Notes under the pieces: generated by a model
The model's input: only the letters and a program-made list of their open reading frames with translations
Told to the model about the DNA's origin: nothing
The model's database searches: none
Shown here: positions 34,211 to 41,644 of the stretch, in pieces
Layout: the number at the start of each line of letters is the position of its first letter
How positions within the stretch are numbered: the stretch's first letter is position 1
Position numbers and translations under genes: made by a program
NCBI RefSeq assembly: GCF_001687365.1
Contig: NZ_LGLV01000012.1
Span: forward strand, 124,001 to 188,000
Origin: Pararhizobium polonicum
Lineage (GTDB): Bacteria > Pseudomonadota > Alphaproteobacteria > Rhizobiales > Rhizobiaceae
DNA: 64,000 nt
Reading direction: 5' to 3'

Positions 34211-35716
34211 ATGGATCTTATCAGCAATCTCGCACTCGGCTTTTCCACCGCCGCCTCGCCGGAAAACCTTCTGTTCTGCCTGATCGGCGTGCTGCTCGGC
34301 ACCCTTATCGGCGTTTTGCCCGGCATCGGCGCCACGGCGACCATCGCCATGCTCCTGCCGATCACCTTTCAGCTCGAACCCGTCTCCTCGCTGATCATGC
34401 TCGCCGGCATCTACTATGGCGCGCAATATGGCGGCTCGACTACGGCGATCCTGATCAACATGCCCGGAGAATCCTCCTCCGCCGTCACCGCCATCGACGG
34501 CTACCAGATGGCCCGCAAAGGGCGGGCCGGAGCGGCACTCTCGATCGCCGCCCTCGGCTCTTTCTTCGCCGGAACCGTCTCGACCTTCCTGGTGGCAATC
34601 TTTGCCCTGCCGCTCACCGCGATCGCACTCAAGTTCGGCGCAGCCGAATATTTCTCCCTGATGATCGTCGGCCTCGTCTCGTCCATCGCGCTCGCCCACG
34701 GCTCAATCGTCAAGGCGCTGGCCATGGTGGTGTTCGGCCTGCTGCTTGGACTGGTCGGCACCGACATCTATACGGGCACGCCGCGCTTCACCCTCGGCAT
34801 CCGTGAATATGCCGACGGGCTGAACTTCGTCGCCGTCGCCGTTGGCGTCTTCGGCGTTGCGGAGATCCTGCGCAATCTCGAAGGCGAGAAAACCCGTACC
34901 GTGCTGATGGCCAAGGTTAGCGGCCTTTTGCCGACACGTGACGATTTCAAGCAGATGATGTGGCCAGTCATCCGTGGCACGGGTATCGGTTCGGCCCTTG
35001 GCATTCTGCCGGGCGGCGGCGCCATTCTTGCCGCTTTCGCCTCCTACACCGTCGAAAAACGCCTCTCCAAGACCCCGGAAGAATTCGGTCACGGAGCAAT
35101 CGCCGGTGTCGCCGGTCCGGAATCGGCCAACAACGCCGGAGCCCAGACATCCTTCATCCCGCTGCTGACGCTTGGTATCCCCGCCAATCCGGTGATGGCG
35201 CTGATGGTCGGCGCGATGATCATCCAGGGCATCGTCCCCGGCCCGAACGTGGCGGTCGAACAGCCGGCGCTGTTCTGGGGCATCATCGCCTCGATGTGGA
35301 TCGGCAACCTGATGCTGGTCATCCTCAACCTGCCCTTGATCGGGCTCTGGGTAAAGCTGCTCACCATCCCCTATTACGTGCTCTTCCCGATCATCATGGC
35401 CTTCTGCGCAATCGGGGTCTACAGCGTCAACTCGAATGTCTACGACCTCTACGCGGTCGCCTTCTTCGGCCTGGCCGGATACCTTCTGGTCAAGTTGCGC
35501 TGCGAACCGGCGCCGCTGCTGCTCGGTTTCGTTCTCGGGCCGCTCCTGGAGGAAAACCTGCGCCGGGCCATGATCCTGTCGCGCGGCGATGCGATGACCT
35601 TCGTGACACGGCCGATCAGCGCCATCCTGCTCTTGATCGCCCTTGCCGTGCTGGTCGTCGTCTTCCTGCCGACCGTCAAGGCCAAGCGCGAAGCAGTATT
35701 CCAGGAAGAAGATTGA
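34211..35716 (+). CDS. tctA: tripartite tricarboxylate transporter large membrane subunit
   Basis: The 501-residue polytopic protein has the two conserved TctA blocks, GVLPGIGATATIAMLLP near residue 35 and the second repeat GILPGGGAILAAFASY near 260, and about 12 helices. It is the transport channel that works with TctB and the periplasmic TctC and uses an ion gradient. A 21-bp perfect inverted repeat lies 38 bases after the stop. Confidence 0.94.
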   Translation: MDLISNLALGFSTAASPENLLFCLIGVLLGTLIGVLPGIGATATIAMLLPITFQLEPVSSLIMLAGIYYGAQYGGSTTAILINMPGESSSAVTAIDGYQMARKGRAGAALSIAALGSFFAGTVSTFLVAIFALPLTAIALKFGAAEYFSLMIVGLVSSIALAHGSIVKALAMVVFGLLLGLVGTDIYTGTPRFTLGIREYADGLNFVAVAVGVFGVAEILRNLEGEKTRTVLMAKVSGLLPTRDDFKQMMWPVIRGTGIGSALGILPGGGAILAAFASYTVEKRLSKTPEEFGHGAIAGVAGPESANNAGAQTSFIPLLTLGIPANPVMALMVGAMIIQGIVPGPNVAVEQPALFWGIIASMWIGNLMLVILNLPLIGLWVKLLTIPYYVLFPIIMAFCAIGVYSVNSNVYDLYAVAFFGLAGYLLVKLRCEPAPLLLGFVLGPLLEENLRRAMILSRGDAMTFVTRPISAILLLIALAVLVVVFLPTVKAKREAVFQEED

Positions 35717-35754
35717 TTGCAGCGCTCCGGTTCGCTGTCCGGATTCTTGAAATA

Positions 35755-35801
35755 CTCGCGACCATCACCGGTAGATGCAATCTACCGGTGATGGTCGCGA
35801 G
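35755..35801 (+). terminator. 21-bp perfect inverted repeat after tctA
   Basis: The two 21-base arms (35755-35775 and 35781-35801) are fully complementary around a TGCAA loop. The stem contains ACCGGT and would be very stable. It lacks a T-tract, so it may act as an mRNA 3'-protecting or rho-assisted end rather than a simple terminator. It is the longest perfect hairpin I found in this window. Confidence 0.6.
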
Positions 35802-35972
35802 GTCAGGCAAGGTTGGGGAAATTTGTTTCGTAACGTAAAAATGGCGTCAGCTTGAGAAACAGAAATTTATTCCCGAAGAATAAATTTCCGTCTTTCGATC
35901 ACCTCCCGAAAATGTCCTAATGAACTAGGCCTTGAACTATCAGTAACGAATATCCATCGGCAGCCGAGAGTA

Positions 35973-36143
35973 TCATGCGGCCTTTGTGTTGCGATTGTCT
36001 TTCTCTGTTTTCTTATCTGCGGACCCAGCCGATGCCTCTATCATCGCCATGTTGATAATATAGCTCAACAGAACGTTTCCTTGCTTGTCCGCCAGGAGTT
36101 TAGCGGCATTGAGAAGATCAACGATATGTGACTGTTGTTTCAT
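35973..36143 (-). CDS. unknown 56-residue protein
   Basis: The protein begins MKQQSHIVDLLNAAKLLADKQGN and has a hydrophobic middle (LLSYIINMAMIEAS) and a charged Lys/Asn-rich tail. GGAGG stands 6 bases before the ATG at 36143, which is why I prefer it over an upstream start at 36206. It is divergent from the 68-residue gene at 36341 across an AT-rich spacer. No family recognised. Confidence 0.65.
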   Translation of the reverse strand: MKQQSHIVDLLNAAKLLADKQGNVLLSYIINMAMIEASAGSADKKTEKDNRNTKAA

Positions 36144-36340
36144 AGGGGCCTCCACCCTCGTCTTTATTGACACCTCATGGTTGACTGCTTTGCCTGCTAT
36201 TTTCAACTGCGGATAATAACCATTGAAAGTTACCAGTTGAAAGATAACAAAACCCTTGAAATTTTAGGGTATTGCCACAGAAATTCACCGTGCTAAAACA
36301 AGAATACATTTGTATTGTATTATAAATCAGAGAGCCACAC

Positions 36341-36547
36341 ATGACATCCGATCCAAACTTCAGCGAAGCTCAGCTCAAGCTTTGGATGCGTCGAGTTCAA
36401 ACCGAGATGTCCAAGGGAACTCCGCCCGAATACACGCTCGATCTGATCAAGGCAGCGATGGAAGCGCAATCGGCCGGTGAATTGCACCTACCGGACGAGA
36501 CCGAGATTCAGCAAAATCCGCAAAGAAATTCCAGGGAAAGCCGCTGA
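36341..36547 (+). CDS. unknown 68-residue protein
   Basis: A soluble, charged protein (MTSDPNFSEAQLKLWMRRVQ). The spacer before it is AT-rich with TATTATAA-like sequence that could be a -10 element, and GAGAGCCACAC precedes the start. It is divergent from the 56-residue gene. No family recognised. Confidence 0.6.
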   Translation: MTSDPNFSEAQLKLWMRRVQTEMSKGTPPEYTLDLIKAAMEAQSAGELHLPDETEIQQNPQRNSRESR

Positions 36548-36726
36548 AACAGCGCAGCTTTTCTACGCTTCAGACAAAGCGTGACACGGCCATCTCAACG
36601 CCGGGAAGCATCATGATATTTGATGCAAGAGATCAATTATATTCGTTTGAATGATGAGTCGCCTTGAGGCATTACTCTCTCATGGTCGCGACCTTTTGAA
36701 TCCTCCCAGTCAAAAGGAACCAGAAA

Positions 36727-36933
36727 ATGGCATTCTTCAGTTCAGAACATACCACCGCCGAGCCAAGGCATTCCTCCTTTGCATCGGCTTTTGTCGGCTT
36801 GCGGGCACGTGCTGTTGCATCGTGGCAGCGTCACCGTGCCGAACGGGCTCTGGAAGGCCTGTCCTACGACACCTTGAAGGATATCGGCTTCCCGTCCGCC
36901 GACATGGCCAATGATGACACATCGGCCCGATGA
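36727..36933 (+). CDS. DUF1127 small protein
   Basis: The 68-residue protein (MAFFSSEHTTAEPRHSSF) contains the DUF1127 helical core VASWQRHRAERALEGLSYDTLKDIGF, with the typical L-x2-L-x3-DIG ending. It resembles the other member at 28815 only in the core. AAAAGGAACCAGAAA precedes the ATG. A good terminator follows at 36999-37043. Confidence 0.85.
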   Translation: MAFFSSEHTTAEPRHSSFASAFVGLRARAVASWQRHRAERALEGLSYDTLKDIGFPSADMANDDTSAR

Positions 36934-36998
36934 ACGATCCGGCGCCCGCAACGGCCGGTGACGGTTCGCCGTGTCGAAAAACCGTCAAGAGCGTGTAG

Positions 36999-37043
36999 AA
37001 AGGGCATTTCGGCCATGATTGGCGAAGTGCCCTTTCTGCTTTT
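36999..37043 (+). terminator. terminator after the DUF1127 gene
   Basis: AAAGGGCA...TTCG..CC pairs with GG..CGAA..TGCCCTTT with two imperfections and is followed by CTGCTTTT. It is 66 bases after the gene. Confidence 0.6.
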
Positions 37044-37195
37044 GAGGGCCAAGAAATATCCAGCGGGCAACACGTCCACATCGCATAGTCTATTTCCGAC
37101 ACCTCCCGCGCAAGTCCGGCGCGTCGCAAACGACCAATCCTACATCCGGATATACGTCAAAAAACTACGCCGCAGCCTGCGGAAGCAAGACGAAA

Positions 37196-37372
37196 ATGCG
37201 ACATTTTTGTCGCTTGCAGCAAAAACAATAGGCACTTTCTGACGATATTGCCGCTTTTGACAGCAGACCGTCCGATGTCGCTAATATTTATTTCTTTCCA
37301 GTCGCTGGCGTCCATGCCAATGTCGCATTCAGGCAAGCTCGATGCCGCTTTTCCACGTGAAAAATGCGACAT
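37196..37372. promoter_or_regulatory. four copies of ATGCGACAT-type words before the GlxA/GbdR-like gene
   Basis: ATGCGACAT occurs at 37196 and 37364, and its complement ATGTCGC(A)T at 37275 and 37320. The first copy is part of a GCGACA-TTTT-TGTCGC dyad (37198-37213). They fill the promoter region of an AraC-family gene. TGTCGC half-sites are, from memory, used by Pseudomonas ArgR, a relative in the GlxA/AraC group. The set suggests autoregulation or a regulon operator. Confidence 0.5.
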
Positions 37373-37395
37373 CCGCGGCGCATGGGACCCCTTCA

Positions 37396-38403
37396 ATGAA
37401 CAAGCCACTGACCAGCAAAAAGCGATCTCTCGTTTTCTTTCTCGTGCCGAACTTTTCCCTGCTGCCGTTTTCCGCGGCCATCGAAACGCTTCGTATCGCC
37501 AACCGCATGCTGGGCTACGAGGCCTATACCTGGCGTCTGTCCTCGACGGACGGTACGCAGGTGCTGTCGTCGAGCGGTATCGGACTGGAGGTCAACACTT
37601 CCCTGGCCGACGAGCGCAAGTTTCTCGGTGGTGAGAACCGTCCGTCGATGGTGCTGGTCTGTTCCGGCGTCTATGTCGAGGACTTCAACAACAAGTCCGT
37701 CAACGCCTGGCTGCGCGAAGTCTACAATCGCGGCGTCTCGGTCGGCAGTCTCTGTACGGGCGCCCATGTGCTGGCTGCGGCCGGCCTGCTGACGGGCAAG
37801 CGCTGTGCGATCCACTGGGAAAACCTGCCGGGTTTCGCCGAAACATTTCCGCAGGTCGATGTCTATGCCGATCTCTACGAGATCGACAGCAATATCTACA
37901 CCTGCGCCGGCGGCACGGCTTCGCTTGACATGATGCTGAACCTGATCGACCAGGATTTCGGCGAGAATCTCGTCAACCGCGTCTGCGAACAGGCCCTGAC
38001 GGACCGCGTGCGCGGCCCGCATGACCGCCAGCGCCTGCCGCTTCGCGCCCGCCTCGGCGTGCAGAACGCCAAGGTGCTGTCGATCATCGAGCTGATGGAG
38101 GGCAATCTCTCCGAACCGCTGTCGCTTCTGGAAATCGCCGATGGCGCCGGCCTGTCGCGCCGCCAGATCGAGCGCCTGTTCCGCCAGGAGATGGGCCGCT
38201 CCCCTGCCCGCTATTATCTGGAAATCCGGCTCGACCGCGCCCGCCACCTGCTTGTGCAGTCGGCCATGCCGGTGGTTGAGGTCGCCGTTGCCTGCGGCTT
38301 CGTCTCCGCCTCGCACTTCTCCAAGTGTTATCGCGAACTCTACAACCGCTCGCCACAGCAGGAACGCGCCGAGCGCAAGCTGACGCTGCAGGCTGCACGC
38401 TAG
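37396..38403 (+). CDS. GlxA-family AraC regulator, GbdR-like
   Basis: The 335-residue protein has an N-terminal DJ-1/PfpI (class I amidotransferase-like) domain, with the nucleophile-elbow Cys in GSLCTGAHVLAAAGLL, and two C-terminal AraC helix-turn-helix motifs (LSLLEIADGAGLSRRQIERLF and MPVVEVAVACGFVSASHFSK). This is the layout of GbdR, CdhR and ArgR of Pseudomonas; GbdR responds to glycine betaine and dimethylglycine. The FAD/GcvT gene of the dimethylglycine dehydrogenase type lies 3.2 kb downstream. The upstream start at 37342 is less likely because the 18 extra residues are unlike the fold. Confidence 0.88.
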   Translation: MNKPLTSKKRSLVFFLVPNFSLLPFSAAIETLRIANRMLGYEAYTWRLSSTDGTQVLSSSGIGLEVNTSLADERKFLGGENRPSMVLVCSGVYVEDFNNKSVNAWLREVYNRGVSVGSLCTGAHVLAAAGLLTGKRCAIHWENLPGFAETFPQVDVYADLYEIDSNIYTCAGGTASLDMMLNLIDQDFGENLVNRVCEQALTDRVRGPHDRQRLPLRARLGVQNAKVLSIIELMEGNLSEPLSLLEIADGAGLSRRQIERLFRQEMGRSPARYYLEIRLDRARHLLVQSAMPVVEVAVACGFVSASHFSKCYRELYNRSPQQERAERKLTLQAAR

Positions 38404-38461
38404 TTCAAAGTATCCGGGTCAATTGCAGTGCGGCGACACGATCCTGTCGCCGCTCCCTCTA

Positions 38462-39790
38462 TTACGACGCCATGGACTTGAGCAGGGTCAGTTCAGAGAC
38501 GATGCGGTTGCGGCCGTCATATTTCGCCATGTAGAGAAACTGGTCGGCGGCGTTGAGGTAATTCTCGAAGGATTCGAGGCTTTCGATCGTGGCAAGCCCG
38601 ATCGATACGGTGACCGACAGCTGCTCGTCGTCGGCAGTCACCTTTGCCCGAGCGAGATCGAGCCGCAGGGTTTCGCAGAAGTCATTGGCGGCGGCAACGT
38701 CGAGCCCGTTGAAGAGCACGCCGAACTCCTCGCCACCCAGGCGGGCGAGCAAATGCTCATCTCCCACCAGCACGCGCAGGCGTGTCGCGACCGCCTTCAG
38801 CACGAGATCGCCGACCTCGTGGCCATAGGTGTCGTTCAGCCGCTTGAAATGATCGATGTCGAGGATGGCGATGGACGTCGTTTCGCCCCGGCGCAGGCAT
38901 TGCTCGACCAGCCGCGGCCCGTACTGGAAGAAATAGCGCCTGTTGTAGATATCGGTAAGATAGTCACGCGCGGCGATCCCGTGCAGCGCCTGGATGCGCT
39001 TCTGGATGCTGGCGACCTGAAACACCCGGCTGTTGAATTCTTCCACCAGAAACGGCTTCTGGATAAACTCCGTGCCGCCGCTCTGCAGGAACCGCGCCGC
39101 ATGCTGGCGGTCGGCGGTTTCAGCGAGCGCAATCACGCTCAATGCATCCTCCCCATGCCGCTGGCGGATTTCGGCAAGCAACGTGTAGGCCGACATATCG
39201 GCAAGAGTGACGTCGGTAATCACCAGATCGAACGAATCGCTGGCGTCCAGCAGATGCAGCGCTTCCGCTCCGCCGCCGGCCGCAGTGACATGGAATTGCT
39301 GCTGGCGAAGAAGGCCAAGCAGTGCCGCGCGCGACGTCTCGTCGGAATCGACCAGAAGCACATTCGTCCTGACATTGGTCAGCGCCCGGTCGACGACCGA
39401 GATCACATGGCTGATGGAATCCGGCTGGCTCTTGATGACACAATCGACGACGTTGCGCGACAGGATGTCCTCGCGCGTTCTGTTGTTGAAGGATCCGGTG
39501 AAGACGATGGCGGCAATGTTCTGCGAGATCACATAGTCGAGCGCTTCGCAGTTCGGCGCATCCGGCAGGTTGAGGTCAAGCACCGCCACGGCAAATTCGT
39601 CGCCGCCGGCTTCGACCACGCTGCGAAGCGCTGCCAGCGAAGCGCAATGCGTGACATCGAGGCCGTGCGCCGCCTCCAGACCATGTTTCAGGACCGTTGC
39701 GAACATGCGGGAATCCTCAACGAGAAGCATTCGTTTGCCCGAATGCTTCTGTATTTGATTTCCCCGCCCCGGTGCTCTGCGAAAGCTCAC
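38462..39790 (-). CDS. dual-receiver diguanylate cyclase (PleD-like)
   Basis: The 442-residue protein has two receiver domains (first phospho-Asp in VLDLNLPD, second in VITDVTLAD) and a GGDEF domain with an intact GGEEF active site (ARLGGEEFGVLF). The inhibitory I-site RxxD, normally five residues before the active site, reads GDEH, so product inhibition is probably lost. The layout is that of PleD. I chose the GTG at 39790: its product begins MSF and reaches the first receiver strand after 20 residues, exactly as in the paralogue at 40046-40879. An ATG at 39730 would remove that tail. The pair are tandem genes and likely duplicates. Confidence 0.88.
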   Translation of the reverse strand: MSFRRAPGRGNQIQKHSGKRMLLVEDSRMFATVLKHGLEAAHGLDVTHCASLAALRSVVEAGGDEFAVAVLDLNLPDAPNCEALDYVISQNIAAIVFTGSFNNRTREDILSRNVVDCVIKSQPDSISHVISVVDRALTNVRTNVLLVDSDETSRAALLGLLRQQQFHVTAAGGGAEALHLLDASDSFDLVITDVTLADMSAYTLLAEIRQRHGEDALSVIALAETADRQHAARFLQSGGTEFIQKPFLVEEFNSRVFQVASIQKRIQALHGIAARDYLTDIYNRRYFFQYGPRLVEQCLRRGETTSIAILDIDHFKRLNDTYGHEVGDLVLKAVATRLRVLVGDEHLLARLGGEEFGVLFNGLDVAAANDFCETLRLDLARAKVTADDEQLSVTVSIGLATIESLESFENYLNAADQFLYMAKYDGRNRIVSELTLLKSMAS

Positions 39791-40045
39791 GTTCCGTCAA
39801 TCCTGTCGTAAGCCGCAGGCGTTTCCTGTACCGAACGCTGGCTCTCAGATACTGTCATTATGCGGATAACCACCCTGATCGAAACAGAGCGGGACCCCGT
39901 TGTTCCCGTCAGTGCATTCAACCGGCTTGCGCTTGCGAATTGGTTAAATCATCACGTCGAATGATTTAGAATTGGTGCCGGAAACACAAAATCGTCACAT
40001 TTTTCAACCGAATAGATATCTAAATTAGCACGGACAACCACAACC

Positions 40046-40879
40046 CTATGCCTTTTTTGCAACCTTTGCGCTCAACGTCTGGATTTTGGTCAGCGTGTCG
40101 AGATTCTGGTTCACGCGGCAGTAAAACTCTTCATTGACGAAGGGACGCAGCATGAAGTCGTTGCCGCCGGCTTTCAGGAAGCGTGCCGACAAAAGCCGAT
40201 TGGCTGACGACGAGACGCCGATGATGCGCAACTGATGCGGGCCATAGGCGCTGCGAATGCGGCGGGTCAGTTCGAAGCCGTCGATATCCGGCATGTTGTA
40301 GTCGGTGATCACCAGCCCGATGTCAGGATTGGCCTTCAGCAACTCAAGGGCAGCAGCCCCGCTTTCAGCCGAACTGGTGCGAAAATTGTAGCGTTTCAGC
40401 TGTGTCGTCAAAAGCGCGCGTGCCGTCGGACTGTCATCGACGATCAGCACGTGATGCTTGTGGTTGGTGAGAAAGCGGCAGACGGATTCGGCCAGCATGT
40501 CGACGGCGAAAACGCTGTCCTTGATGACATAATCGACGATATCCTTGGCCAGGATCGTTTCGCGCGTGCTTTCCTGGAAGGTGCCGGTAAAGACGATCGT
40601 CGGCACGCTCATGTCGATGAGATAGGACAGCGCCTCGCCGTTCTCGGCACCGGGAAGATTGATGTTGGAGATGGCAAGCGTCGCCGGAAAGGACGCATTC
40701 TCGACCGAGAATTGCAGATCGTCATAGTCGCGGCAGACGATCACGTCGATATCGAGAAGTTCCTTGAGCCTCTTGGAGACCATGGCGGAGAAGAGATTGG
40801 AATCCTCGGCAAGCACAATACGATGCTGCTGCAAGGATTCACCGGAATAGTACATTCCGGACACGCCGAAAAATGACAT
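40046..40879 (-). CDS. dual-receiver protein without output domain; first receiver Asp replaced by Asn
   Basis: The 277-residue protein has two receiver domains but no GGDEF or DNA-binding output. The first receiver has Asn72 (ISNINLPG) where the phosphorylated Asp should be, so it is a pseudo-receiver; the second has a normal VITDYNMPD. The N-terminal MSF plus 17-residue lead is like that of the downstream cyclase. It may act as a phosphate sink or adaptor for the same kinase. I used the ATG at 40879; the open frame upstream adds 32 residues. No histidine kinase lies next to it. Confidence 0.88.
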   Translation of the reverse strand: MSFFGVSGMYYSGESLQQHRIVLAEDSNLFSAMVSKRLKELLDIDVIVCRDYDDLQFSVENASFPATLAISNINLPGAENGEALSYLIDMSVPTIVFTGTFQESTRETILAKDIVDYVIKDSVFAVDMLAESVCRFLTNHKHHVLIVDDSPTARALLTTQLKRYNFRTSSAESGAAALELLKANPDIGLVITDYNMPDIDGFELTRRIRSAYGPHQLRIIGVSSSANRLLSARFLKAGGNDFMLRPFVNEEFYCRVNQNLDTLTKIQTLSAKVAKKA

Positions 40880-41079
40880 TGATCGCCCATCTGAAAAGAT
40901 TGTCCCCGGGGCCAAGCTACGCAGAAAGGTTTTCGCAGTCGTTAATTGCTTTCTGAAATACGCAACCGCCTTCAACCGGAAAGAGAGGACTGAAATCCGG
41001 ACCGGATACGAAGTAGCGCGCGCCGGAACTGCGGCATGTCCATCACCGAATCCGCCGTGTCTCGCACAAACGCCGCGCT

Positions 41080-41343
41080 TTACTTGACGACGGCCGAACC
41101 CTTGACGATCTCGATGGTTTCATCGCCCTGCAGACCGATACGGTCGCCGCTCGGCGTCGTGATGAAACAGCCGCTGGGGCAGATCGATTCCGTGCCGCCG
41201 GCACTGATCGCCACCTCCATGCGGCTCTCACCTTCGACGACGACAAGCACGGCGGCTTCGCCGTCCCTGTTGGTCACGGTGGCGGACCATGCCGGAAGGG
41301 CAACCGCGACAGCCAGAACACATGCACTTGCGAATGTTTTCAT
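41080..41343 (-). CDS. small exported protein, unknown
   Basis: An 87-residue protein begins MKTFASACVLAVAVALPAWSA, a signal peptide with cleavage near residue 20. The mature part (about 67 residues) has a Cys pair in SICPSGCFITTPSG, which probably forms a disulfide in the periplasm. No family recognised. Confidence 0.7.
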   Translation of the reverse strand: MKTFASACVLAVAVALPAWSATVTNRDGEAAVLVVVEGESRMEVAISAGGTESICPSGCFITTPSGDRIGLQGDETIEIVKGSAVVK

Positions 41344-41617
41344 TGCCCATCAGCGCACCTGCGCCGCCCCTTTTGGCCCCTCGCGGTTCCGGGCGATATA
41401 CCCGGACAAGACAAGACGCCTCTTCACCCCGCATCAGACTAACCCACGCCGGAAGAATTGCATGATAAATATTACGGGGCCGCTGAATAGAGGCTGAATG
41501 ATCTGTGGACCTGACGCACCGGAAGTTTATGACTTCCCTGACGTTACCTTCCACCGACCGGCACCACGAAAAAGCGCGCCGGCCCGGGTTTCGGACAAGC
41601 GCGCCAAGGTTGTTGAC

Positions 41618-41639
41618 AGCTGGCCTATCCGGCCAGCTG
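41618..41639 (-). terminator. hairpin after the FAD/GcvT gene
   Basis: CAGCTGGCC and GGCCAGCTG form a 9-bp stem with a four-base loop, ending 6 bases beyond the stop of the 853-residue protein gene on the minus strand. There is no T-tract, so rho-independent function is uncertain. Confidence 0.5.
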
Positions 41640-41644
41640 GAAGA

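Noticed and set aside
41562-41610. GCGCGCC repeat pair as a terminator of the FAD/GcvT gene
   Set aside because: The two copies are direct, not inverted, so they do not fold; the hairpin at 41618-41639 is the better candidate.
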